From Paenibacillus farraposensis (GTDB lineage Bacteria; Bacillota; Bacilli; Paenibacillales; Paenibacillaceae): 64,000 nucleotides of DNA. The DNA lies in the NCBI RefSeq assembly GCF_020736845.1, contig NZ_JAFFQR010000015.1:66240-130239 (forward strand). Direction: 5' to 3'. Below the pieces are notes generated by a model. The model made no database searches and was not told where the DNA came from. It was given only the letters and a program-made list of their open reading frames with translations. Of this stretch, positions 42,763 through 50,157 are shown piece after piece. A program made the position numbers and the translations under genes. Numbering within the stretch: the first letter of the stretch is position 1; every line of letters begins with the position of its first letter.

Positions 42763-43506
42763 ATGGATCGTATTGCTGTCATTTCAGATATTCATGGCAA
42801 TTGGCCAGCCTGTGAGGCGGTGCTGGAGGATATTGCTTCCCGAGGCATTAGCCATGTATTTTGTTTGGGGGATCTGATCGGCAAAGGGCCGAGCCCATGC
42901 GAGGTTCTGGATGCTATCCGTCAACATTGTGGGGTTGTTGTGCGGGGGAATTGGGATGAACTGGTGGTCAGCATTGCCGATGAGCTCAATTTTAGCTGGC
43001 AAGCCGAGCGCTTGGGCACAGAGCGAGTACAGTATCTGGCACAGTTGCCGTTTCATTATGATTTTAAAATGAGCGGTCGTCGTATCCGTCTGGTGCATGC
43101 CTCTCCCCAAAGTGTGCATCACCGCGTACAACCTTGGGATGAGCCGGAAAAAAGATTAGCGATGTTTGATCCGTTAGCTGAGGAGCACGGAAAAGACGCT
43201 TTTTCCCCGGATGTGGTAGGCTATGGAGATGTACATAATGCCTTTATTCAGCATTTCCAAGGAAAGACGCTTTTTAATGTCGGGAGTGTTGGCAACCCGC
43301 TGGATATCACCCAGGCTTCTTACTGTATTCTGGAAGGAAGCATGGGAGAGGAGCAAGCAGCCCCTTTTTCCATTCATTTTGTACGTGTGCCTTACGATAT
43401 AGAACTGGCGGTGAAGCAAGCAGAAGAAGCAGATGTCCCCTCTTTGTCCTATTATATTCGGGAGCTGCGCACAGGCATTTACCGGGGAATTCAGGATCTG
43501 GATTAA
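42763..43506 (+). CDS. Cytoplasmic metallophosphoesterase (YfcE/MJ0936-like)
   Basis: ATG 42763, after AAAGGAGTGAGG; TTG 42760 is an alternative. The 247-residue protein carries AVISDIHGNW (DxHxN), LGDLIGKGP (GD), VRGNWDE (GNxD/E) and LVHASP. The last metal motif is atypical: VVGYGDVHNAFI in place of the usual GHTH. VFNVGSVGNP-like FNVGSVGNPLD follows. This resembles the YfcE/MJ0936 group of small phosphodiesterases. Substrate unknown. It lies between another phosphoesterase and a GNAT gene. Confidence 0.87.
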   Translation: MDRIAVISDIHGNWPACEAVLEDIASRGISHVFCLGDLIGKGPSPCEVLDAIRQHCGVVVRGNWDELVVSIADELNFSWQAERLGTERVQYLAQLPFHYDFKMSGRRIRLVHASPQSVHHRVQPWDEPEKRLAMFDPLAEEHGKDAFSPDVVGYGDVHNAFIQHFQGKTLFNVGSVGNPLDITQASYCILEGSMGEEQAAPFSIHFVRVPYDIELAVKQAEEADVPSLSYYIRELRTGIYRGIQDLD

Positions 43507-43557
43507 TATCATGAGCATTCAATTCAACAAGCCAATCCATCCGCAGGAGGGATCATC

Positions 43558-44178
43558 GTGCTGACGAAACAAATGCTTCGTTCAGGGCTCCCGGCGCTGT
43601 ATGCCCCGCGTGTTCGATTGCGCCAGCTAAAAGCGGAGGATTATCCTTCGCTAGAGCGGATGCTGTCCGATCCGTTAGTCATCCGCTACGTGAATCGAAT
43701 TCGCAAGCCCGTCCATGCGCGAATGCAGCGTCTGGTTGCCCAAATCAAAGTAGCTGCTGCTTCCATGGATTCCCTGCATTTTGCAGTGGAATGGCGCGAA
43801 GCAGATACAGATCAAGGCAACGGAACGGATGAACTCAACGAGGAAGCCAGGGAACTTTTGCCTTCAAAGCTGCTTGGCATTGCTTCTTTTCAGCAATGGA
43901 ATGAGGGCACGGGCGAGGCGCAACTGGGGTATATTTTAGATCGACCCTTCTGGGGGCAGGGGCTGGCTACGGAGGTCGTGGACGTGATGCTGAAATTTGG
44001 CTTTGGCTCCTTGAAGCTTCGACGAATTGAAGGTCGCTGCCAAGAGGATAATCATGCTTCCGTGCGTGTGCTTGTCAAAAACAGGATGCGGCTGCTCCGC
44101 ATCATTCGTTCCTATGATCATTCAGGCGAGGTACCGAATGTATTGGTGTTCTCAATTACCCAAGGGGATTATGCATAG
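43558..44178 (+). CDS. GNAT-family N-acetyltransferase (RimJ/RimL-like)
   Basis: The 206-residue protein starts at GTG, 6-7 nt after CAGGAGGG. Early PRVRLRQLKAEDYPSLERML and late LGYILDRPFWGQGLATEVVDVMLKFGF are the acetyltransferase_3 (RimJ/L) hallmarks, the latter holding the acetyl-CoA loop. RRIEGRCQEDNHASVRVLVKNRM is the matching C-terminal part; the usual LEK appears as LVK. An acidic insert lies near residues 82-100. It acetylates an unknown amine. The following two terminators close the transcript. Confidence 0.88.
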   Translation: MLTKQMLRSGLPALYAPRVRLRQLKAEDYPSLERMLSDPLVIRYVNRIRKPVHARMQRLVAQIKVAAASMDSLHFAVEWREADTDQGNGTDELNEEARELLPSKLLGIASFQQWNEGTGEAQLGYILDRPFWGQGLATEVVDVMLKFGFGSLKLRRIEGRCQEDNHASVRVLVKNRMRLLRIIRSYDHSGEVPNVLVFSITQGDYA

Positions 44179-44287
44179 AATTCGAAGAGGAATATTTTGT
44201 TACAAAGATGAAATATAACTGCAAAACAACTCTAACACAGGACGGGTACAATACAGACATGACCCCCTTTTGAATAATATATGTTGC

Positions 44288-44320
44288 TGAGACCCGGAGC
44301 TTCGGGTCTTCTTTTTTTTT
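44288..44320 (+). terminator. First of twin terminators after the GNAT gene
   Basis: GAGACCCGGAGC pairs with GCTTCGGGTCTTC-type sequence (ACCCGGAGCTTCGGGT core), followed by nine or more T residues. Confidence 0.85.
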
Positions 44321-44361
44321 GAGGCCAGTCTGTTCGATGATATCAGGGCATTTTTCATGTT

Positions 44362-44393
44362 AGGGACCCGAAGCTTCGGGTCCCTCTTTTTTA
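44362..44393 (+). terminator. Second of twin terminators after the GNAT gene
   Basis: AGGGACCCGAAGC pairs with GCTTCGGGTCCCT, a 13-bp perfect palindrome, followed by CTTTTTT. It shares the CCCG(A/G)AGCTTCGGG core with the terminator 70 nt upstream. Confidence 0.88.
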
Positions 44394-44518
44394 TAGCAGT
44401 TGGCCCTCTCTACGATTACAGACACACCTATGATTCAATAAGAGCGGTACAGGCGATCTATCAGTTCGGGAAGCCATTCATGGAGAGAAAGAAACGATTA
44501 TCCCTCTGACTGTATGTC

Positions 44519-44560
44519 TTAAGTACATTTACTTAAAGAATAATACTTAAAACTACTTAA
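44519..44560. promoter_or_regulatory. Candidate DeoR operator repeats
   Basis: TTAAGTA (44519-44525) and TACTTAA (44530-44536) form a palindrome with a 4-nt spacer. Further TACTTAA copies are at 44544-44550 and 44554-44560, and a partial one at 44576. DeoR-family proteins often bind such repeats; binding here is inferred. Confidence 0.5.
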
Positions 44561-44585
44561 CAAATCGTGCAATAATACTTATAAT
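44557..44585 (+). promoter_or_regulatory. Promoter of the DeoR-HAD operon
   Basis: TTAACA at 44557-44562 and a perfect TATAAT at 44580-44585 are 17 nt apart. Transcription should begin near 44592, so a start codon at 44591 would be at or outside the transcript. The -35 overlaps an operator repeat. Confidence 0.75.
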
Positions 44586-44605
44586 TATATGTGGAGGTGA
44601 TCCTT

Positions 44606-45397
44606 ATTTATCAAGAAGAAAGGTTAGTCAAAATTCTGGAGAAGCTTCATCAGGAAAAGATGGTTTCAAATCAGAGAATATGCGATATGTTGGGTATTTC
44701 CAGAGACACTGCCCGGCGGGATTTCATTAAATTAGTGGATGAAGGTGCTGCGATAAGAACTCATGGAGGTATTGCTCTGCCCCAGTTTAATGACAAAATC
44801 AAAGCATATAAGGAAAGGATCCATGCTTCTTCTGAAGATAAATATATCATTGGAAAAATAGCTGCTTCTTATATCAGCAAAGGTGACCTTTGCTTTCTGG
44901 ACGTCTCGACAACAGTAAAATTTCTCTGTGATCAACTCCACACCAGTTCTATAGTTTATACGCATTCCCTCGATAATGCAGCAGCACTGTCTAATAACAA
45001 AAAGGTGGATGTATACCTGCTAGGAGGAAAGTTGAATCAAGAAAATCGATTTTTTTTCGACGCTACTATGGCATCTCAGTTAAATAATATTTACTTTGAT
45101 AAAGTTTTCCTTGGTGCAGCGGGTATTCTAAAAGATGGCATCTATTATTCAAACATTGAAGATGCAATCATAAAAAATGTAGTGGCAAAACGATCAAAAG
45201 AGGTTATTCTGTTGGCGGATTCACAGAAATTTAACCAACTCAGCTCCTATAAGGGGGTTGATTTTAGTGATATTGATACAATCATTACCAATGAAAAGCC
45301 ACCAGATAACTTTAGAAAAATAGTTGAGGAAAATAATGTTGAAATCAAGCTTATTCATGAAGGGAAGGAAGTAAAAGATTATTTCTCGGAGGGTTAA
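44606..45397 (+). CDS. DeoR-family transcriptional regulator, probable ATT start
   Basis: About 263 residues. An exceptionally strong ribosome site, GGAGGTGATCC (44593-44603), lies 8 nt before ATT 44606, which begins the typical DeoR opening xYQEERLVKILEKL. The only conventional upstream start, GTG 44591, overlaps that site and the predicted transcription start. The HTH is SNQRICDMLGISRDTARRDFIKLVDEG (about residues 20-46). The sugar-phosphate-sensing domain includes LDVSTTVKFL and FLGAAGILKDGIYYSN. Transcription is with a HAD phosphatase gene 1 nt downstream. It probably represses its own operon; the effector is unknown. AT-rich codon use differs from its neighbours. Confidence 0.85.
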   Translation: MYQEERLVKILEKLHQEKMVSNQRICDMLGISRDTARRDFIKLVDEGAAIRTHGGIALPQFNDKIKAYKERIHASSEDKYIIGKIAASYISKGDLCFLDVSTTVKFLCDQLHTSSIVYTHSLDNAAALSNNKKVDVYLLGGKLNQENRFFFDATMASQLNNIYFDKVFLGAAGILKDGIYYSNIEDAIIKNVVAKRSKEVILLADSQKFNQLSSYKGVDFSDIDTIITNEKPPDNFRKIVEENNVEIKLIHEGKEVKDYFSEG

Positions 45398-45398
45398 C

Positions 45399-46208
45399 AT
45401 GACGAAAATAAAAGCAGTTTTCAGTGATATAGACGGGACTCTGATCAATTCCAGTCACATGATAACCGAAAAAACAAAGCTTGCGGTCCAAAAAGCAACA
45501 AGCCTGGGTGTACCATTTGTTCTTGTTTCTGCTAGAATGCCAAGTGGAATCTTGCCGCTCCAAAGGGAATTGCAAATCGAGTCACCAATTATTTGCTATA
45601 GTGGTTCCCTGGTCATAGACTGCAGGAGCAACACAACTATTTTTAGCAAAGGCTTGCCTCAAGAGAACGTGATTGGCATTCATGAGACCGTAAAAAGTAA
45701 ATTCTCCAATATTCATATGAGCATCTACAGCCATGATCAATGGGTTGTCGAAAATCCACAAGATGAATGGGTTGTTCAAGAGCAAGATATCACCGGTGCT
45801 CAGCCAGTTCAGGCCAACTTTAAAAGCTTCATCAATACAAGCCCGGAAGTGCATAAAATCCTTTGTATGGGTCCGGCTAAGGAAATCGACAAGCTTGAAA
45901 AAGTATTAAAAAAAGATAACGCCGCTCTAAACATCTACAAATCAAAAGATACGTATTTGGAGATTATGCCTGGAGATGCTTCGAAATCCAAAGCGATTCA
46001 GCAGATTCTTAACCAATATCATTTCAAGAAGGAAGAAGTTATGGCCATCGGTGACAATTTCAATGATATTGACATGCTGAAATTTGCGGGGCTGGGCATT
46101 GCAATGGGGAATGCGCCTGACGAAGTTAAAAAGCATGCGAACCAAGTCACATACGGCAATGATGAAGAGGGATTAAGTTTGAGTTTAGAAAAGAACGTCT
46201 TCAGATAA
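45399..46208 (+). CDS. Cof-type HAD-family hydrolase
   Basis: 269 residues. The nucleophile motif is FSDIDGTLINS (Asp at about residues 9 and 11). Motif II is LVSARMPSG, a C2B cap follows, and motif IV is MAIGDNFNDIDMLKFAGLGIAMGNA near the C-terminus. Cof/YidA-like enzymes remove phosphate from sugar phosphates, FMN and similar compounds. CGGAGGG lies about 6 nt upstream, and the gene starts 1 nt after the DeoR gene. The pairing suggests sugar-phosphate homeostasis. Like its partner it is more AT-rich than surrounding genes, so the pair may have been acquired together. Confidence 0.9.
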   Translation: MTKIKAVFSDIDGTLINSSHMITEKTKLAVQKATSLGVPFVLVSARMPSGILPLQRELQIESPIICYSGSLVIDCRSNTTIFSKGLPQENVIGIHETVKSKFSNIHMSIYSHDQWVVENPQDEWVVQEQDITGAQPVQANFKSFINTSPEVHKILCMGPAKEIDKLEKVLKKDNAALNIYKSKDTYLEIMPGDASKSKAIQQILNQYHFKKEEVMAIGDNFNDIDMLKFAGLGIAMGNAPDEVKKHANQVTYGNDEEGLSLSLEKNVFR

Positions 46209-46251
46209 TTCGGAAAGAGGTTGATAAGTATGAAAGGTGACTGATGTCAGA

Positions 46252-46367
46252 GGATTTGAATCTGAAGAAGCACGAGCGTTCGCCTTTGCAATGGGATTCC
46301 ACTTGTTAAAGAGCTTATACAATCCAGAGAATCCCCTTGCAACAGCCATCATAAGATTTTATCATCC
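46252..46367. repeat. Structured intergenic repeat, family 1, copy 3 (degenerate)
   Basis: About 116 nt after the HAD gene. It shares GAAGAAGCACGAGCGTTCGCC (46264-46284) and TGCAACAGCCATCATA (46338-46353) with copies 1 and 2. End arms GGATTTGAATCT (46252-46263) and AGATTTTATCATCC (46354-46367) pair only partly. The remainder of the gap to 46554 holds no gene. Confidence 0.6.
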
Positions 46368-46554
46368 GTATAGCAGTCGATTACCGCCTAATCAAAACTC
46401 CTGCTTTATATTTCAATCTTCGTTTCCATTTCGTCGAGTGCGAATTTATAGAATTAGCATAAAGCGCGTGATGTCATGCTTTAGCTTTTTGAGATTGTCT
46501 ATAGAATCTTCTACATGCATATGTAATTCTCCTCACCCAAAGATATCAAACAAT

Positions 46555-47364
46555 TTAAAGCGTCACCGGAATTTTGCGTTTTTCTTTAAAATAAACCCAT
46601 TCACGGAAGCCAATATCCTTCAGCATTGCCTTCACTTCATCCCAATCATCGCCTACACGTGAAGGCTTGTGGGCATCTGACCCAAATGTGACCTCTACAC
46701 CAAAATGATGAGCTCTTTCTAAAATAGATGCGGACGGGTACCATCCGCCACTCAGCTTGGTTTTACCTGAAGTGTTAATTTCAATAGCCACACCGCATTC
46801 CGCGATGACCCGCAAGGTTTTATCAATCGTCTCATTGGCAGGAATGTCTGAAAAAGCCGGGAAATTCCCCTTCATCGCATCAATATGGCCCAAAATTTGG
46901 AACATCCCGCTGCGCGCAGACTCCTGAATGAGTGAATAGTAAGCACGTTTGACCTCGATTTTGCGAGCGTCACTTAATTTTTTCCAACGGTTACGATTAA
47001 AAATGCTGTCCCCTTCAACGTTGTGAACCGACCCGATCAGGTAATCAAACGGATAAGGGGCGAGTGTAGAACGATACAGCTCCGCATAATCAGGAAAATA
47101 ATCGGTTTCCAGTCCGAGCAGGACGTCGATGCGGCCTTCGTATTCTTTTTTTAGCTGTTGAACCTCTTCGACGTACTCGGCAAGCTGGGATTTGGCCATA
47201 TAAATTTTCGGAAAAGCTTGATCCTGCTCGCTGCCCAGGAAAGGGGAGTGGTCCGAAATGCCAATCGCTTGCAAGCCCGACTGAATGCCTGCTTCAATAT
47301 AATCTCGAATGTTGCCGTCCGCATGACCGCAACGGAAATGATGGGTGTGCAAATCAAATTTCAT
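46555..47364 (-). CDS. PHP-domain phosphatase, histidinol-phosphatase-like (HisJ/HisK type)
   Basis: ATG 47364 (MKFDLHTHHFRCGHA) follows GGAAGAAAGG; an upstream in-frame start would add 8 residues. The 269-residue PHP-fold enzyme shows the metal-binding HTH motif at the N-terminus, IGISDHSPFLG (about residue 42), GLETDYFP (about residue 93), GSVHNVEG, QILGHIDAMKG, and TFGSDAHKPSRVG near the C-terminus. Histidinol-phosphatases of this type hydrolyse histidinol phosphate in histidine synthesis. No his genes are adjacent, so another phosphoester is possible. Confidence 0.87.
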   Translation of the reverse strand: MKFDLHTHHFRCGHADGNIRDYIEAGIQSGLQAIGISDHSPFLGSEQDQAFPKIYMAKSQLAEYVEEVQQLKKEYEGRIDVLLGLETDYFPDYAELYRSTLAPYPFDYLIGSVHNVEGDSIFNRNRWKKLSDARKIEVKRAYYSLIQESARSGMFQILGHIDAMKGNFPAFSDIPANETIDKTLRVIAECGVAIEINTSGKTKLSGGWYPSASILERAHHFGVEVTFGSDAHKPSRVGDDWDEVKAMLKDIGFREWVYFKEKRKIPVTL

Positions 47365-47425
47365 AGCCTTTCTTCCTTTCGTAATCAAGGTTCATAATTC
47401 CATATGGTGTTCATCGCCAATTACA

Positions 47426-48328
47426 TTATTCAGAACTGGTAAAATTCGTTTCCGGCATCCCTTTCAGATCACTTAAAAATTGCTGCATAGCCGAGTTAAG
47501 ATATCGACCGGATTTATAAATCACTCCTACCGGATGACTTACCTCCAGTTCGGGAATATGGATCAATTTTAATGTGCCTGTACGCAGCTCGGAAGTGACC
47601 GACAATCTGGAGATAATGGCAGCACCCAGATTAATTTCAACCATCCGTTTGACTTCCTCACTGCTGGACAGCTCAATCACGACATGCGGCACGATCTGGT
47701 GCTTTTTAAATACATCGTCCACGAATTTTCGTCCTACCGTATCGGGAGAGAGCAGGATGAGCGGAATTTCCCGAAGGGCTTCAATGGTAGCATGCGGTTG
47801 GGAGGCCAGTGGATGAGTAGGAGATACGACAAGCTCAAAGAAATCATAATACAGAACTGAAGTGCTCAAATTCGGATTTCGCTCGATCAGATAGCCGATG
47901 CCAACATCAATAAGTCCGTTCTCCACCTGCTGATAGATCATGGAGGAGGCCATGGATTGAATGGAGGTTTTGATGAGCGGGAACTGATCCTGGAAGTAGG
48001 AAAGCACGCGCGGTAAAATCTGAATGGCGATGGATGTGGTGGTACCCAGCGCAATATGCCCCTGAGGGGTTTCATTTAAATCGTACAATCTCTGCCGTAA
48101 TTCCTCCACAACCTCCAGTATGCGCTCGGCGTGCTCCAAAAAAACAGCCCCACGGTCGGTCAGAGTGACGGGTTGGTTGCGGTCAATCAAAATGGTCTTG
48201 AACTCGTCCTCAAGACTTTTGATTTGGGCGGACACCGCAGGCTGCGTCAAATTGAGAAGTTCTCCGGCTTTTCGGAAACTCATGGTTTTGGAAATCATGA
48301 TAAGCGTTTCGAGTTGACTGATGTTCAT
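47426..48328 (-). CDS. LysR-family transcriptional regulator
   Basis: 300 residues. The N-terminal helix-turn-helix (LETLIMISKTMSFRKAGELLNLTQPAVSAQIKSLE, about residues 6-40) is followed by the effector-binding domain with GHIALGTTTSIAIQILPRVL. AAAGGAGG lies 7-8 nt upstream of the ATG. It is monocistronic, 60 nt upstream of the PHP-phosphatase gene in the same direction. No divergent metabolic gene lies next to it except cheX 420 nt away, so its target is unknown. Confidence 0.9.
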   Translation of the reverse strand: MNISQLETLIMISKTMSFRKAGELLNLTQPAVSAQIKSLEDEFKTILIDRNQPVTLTDRGAVFLEHAERILEVVEELRQRLYDLNETPQGHIALGTTTSIAIQILPRVLSYFQDQFPLIKTSIQSMASSMIYQQVENGLIDVGIGYLIERNPNLSTSVLYYDFFELVVSPTHPLASQPHATIEALREIPLILLSPDTVGRKFVDDVFKKHQIVPHVVIELSSSEEVKRMVEINLGAAIISRLSVTSELRTGTLKLIHIPELEVSHPVGVIYKSGRYLNSAMQQFLSDLKGMPETNFTSSE

Positions 48329-48751
48329 GAAGTTCCTCCTTTCTTATCTTCATCCTGTCGCAGCGGTATAGACTGAGTATTTTTAACCAATTCCCATTTC
48401 ATATGTAAAACCGTCGTTATGAATTATTTCATTAAATTATAGGTGATTCGGGCACGAAGGGCAATGAACCGAAGCAGAGCACTGTAAAGTATGGTATAAT
48501 GGAAAATAGAGACTAAAGTCCTGATATGCATCAAAAATGATCCGTTAAACTTCAATTAGGAAGTGGGATATAGGACATTTTTCACATTTTTTTGTGATTT
48601 AGCTATAAATAATTGCCGGGATGCTGTCGATAAGTGATAAAGAGAGCATTTTGTTGAGAATGGATTTCGCTGGGATCATCATTTGAATTTAAAATTCTAA
48701 TCAAAATGGGACTTTTGTTGTGTGTCTAAAAGCCCATCGCAAAGGGGCGCA
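48329..48751. other. Divergent LysR-cheX intergenic region
   Basis: About 420 nt with no gene. It contains a candidate motility (sigma-D) promoter for cheX at 48606-48633 and, by position, the LysR promoter. Confidence 0.5.
48606..48633 (+). promoter_or_regulatory. Candidate sigma-D promoter of cheX
   Basis: TAAA at 48606-48609, a 16-nt spacer, then GTCGATAA at 48626-48633. This fits the Bacillus motility sigma factor consensus TAAA-N14-16-GCCGATAT at 4/4 and 6/8 positions. It lies 119 nt before the start codon. Confidence 0.55.
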
Positions 48752-49216
48752 ATGATCGTGAAGGCAGAAGTGATAAATCCTTTTTTGGAGTCGGCGCGAC
48801 GGGTCATTGAACAATTGATCCAAGTCTCCCCCTCACCCGGTAGTCTCGGTATGAAAAATGTCGAGCTGGTAGATGACTATATCTGGATCATGATCGGCAT
48901 GACCGGGCAGATTAGTGGAAATATTGTGTTCGGCCTCAATGAACAGGTGGCGCTACGTATGGTATCAGCAATGATGGGCGGATTTGTTTTGACTGAAATT
49001 GACGAGATGGGAAAAAGTGCAATTTCCGAATTGGGCAATATGATTAGCGGAAATGCCAGCACGATATTGTCCAGTCAGGGAATCGTCGTCGACATCACTC
49101 CTCCGCAGGTGATGAAAACAGCAAACCTGACTACTTTTGTGCCTCAGCGTGCCCTTTCTATTCCGCTTACCATGGAAGGAATCGGAGAACTGGATATTCA
49201 GGTCATGATCTCTTAA
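48752..49216 (+). CDS. cheX: CheY-phosphate phosphatase CheX
   Basis: ATG 48752 follows AAAGGGG, so the upstream in-frame codons are dropped. The 154-residue protein shows the CheC/CheX/FliY phosphatase signature ExxN within SAISELGNMISGNAST (about residues 89-104). A single ExxN with the CheX-type dimer region (TTFVPQRALSIPL) favours CheX. The family removes phosphate from CheY-P to end chemotactic signals. It stands alone, away from the main flagellar operon, with a candidate motility promoter. Confidence 0.9.
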   Translation: MIVKAEVINPFLESARRVIEQLIQVSPSPGSLGMKNVELVDDYIWIMIGMTGQISGNIVFGLNEQVALRMVSAMMGGFVLTEIDEMGKSAISELGNMISGNASTILSSQGIVVDITPPQVMKTANLTTFVPQRALSIPLTMEGIGELDIQVMIS

Positions 49217-49256
49217 TATTAAAGAAGCAGTTTTTCTTTAGTATGGAGGGATGACG

Positions 49257-50036
49257 GTGAGTGTATTACAAGACAAGATAGTTGTAATTACAGGTGCATC
49301 CAGCGGGATCGGTGCCCTCTGTGCACGGTTATTAAGCGAAAAGGGTGCCATCCCCATTTTAACCGCTCGCTCGCAGGAGCGGCTGGAGCAAGTGTCTGCG
49401 GGAATCAGCGGCAGACATGAGTTGATTCCACTGGATGTCACCCGTCAGAAGCAAATAGAGGCCGTTGCTACCCGGGTATTGGAGCAGTACGGACGGGTCG
49501 ATATCTTGCTCAACAATGCGGGTTACGGAAAGTTTGAGTATTTTCATGAAACAAACCTGACGGAGTTTGAACGAATGATGGACGTAAATTATATGGGAGC
49601 TGTTCGCTGTATTAAGGCGTTCCTGCCGCAAATGACAGAGCGGCGCAGCGGGCAGATTGTCAATGTAGCGTCTATGGCCGGGAAAATCGGGACAGCCAAA
49701 TCGACTTCCTACACAGCGACCAAGCATGCACTGCTCGGTTTCAGCAACGCGCTTCGGCAAGAGCTGCGCGGGAGCGGAGTGACTGTAACGACGATTAACC
49801 CAGGACCGATTGATACGCCTTTTTTTGATCTTGCAGATCCTTCAGGTGGATATGTTCGTAATGTAGGTTGGTTTATGCTAAAGCCGGAAAAGGTAGCACA
49901 GCACATTGTGAGAGCGATAGAGCTTCGCCGGGAAGAGGTGAATCTGCCGCGGTGGGTATCTCCTTTCCTCAAGCTGTATCAATTGGCTCCCAGACTGACC
50001 GACAGGCTGGGCCACGGTATCATAAACAAGAAATAG
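49257..50036 (+). CDS. Short-chain dehydrogenase/reductase (SDR) family oxidoreductase
   Basis: GTG 49257 is preferred because GGAGGG (49245-49250) abuts the alternative ATG 49251. The 259-residue protein has the TGASSGIG cofactor motif (about residue 12), NNAG (about residue 86), catalytic Ser in VNVASMAGKIG and YTATK (about residues 153-157). All classical SDR residues are present, unlike the SDR at 4.2 kb. The C-terminal region resembles DltE/YqjQ-like reductases. Substrate unknown. It precedes a DEAD-box helicase gene with no evident terminator, but cotranscription is uncertain. Confidence 0.9.
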   Translation: MSVLQDKIVVITGASSGIGALCARLLSEKGAIPILTARSQERLEQVSAGISGRHELIPLDVTRQKQIEAVATRVLEQYGRVDILLNNAGYGKFEYFHETNLTEFERMMDVNYMGAVRCIKAFLPQMTERRSGQIVNVASMAGKIGTAKSTSYTATKHALLGFSNALRQELRGSGVTVTTINPGPIDTPFFDLADPSGGYVRNVGWFMLKPEKVAQHIVRAIELRREEVNLPRWVSPFLKLYQLAPRLTDRLGHGIINKK

Positions 50037-50157
50037 AAGATGTCCCAAAAGCCATGGGTATGGTGAGGGGCATCTTTTATTTTTGTGATTTGGTAACGAG
50101 GCTGTTTTCGCATATAATGAAGAGTAACGAATTTACGTATAGGGGTTGGACCTTTTC

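Noticed and set aside
46237-46662. 141-codon ORF after the HAD gene
   Set aside because: It runs through the degenerate structured repeat and into the antisense of the PHP phosphatase; no ribosome site.
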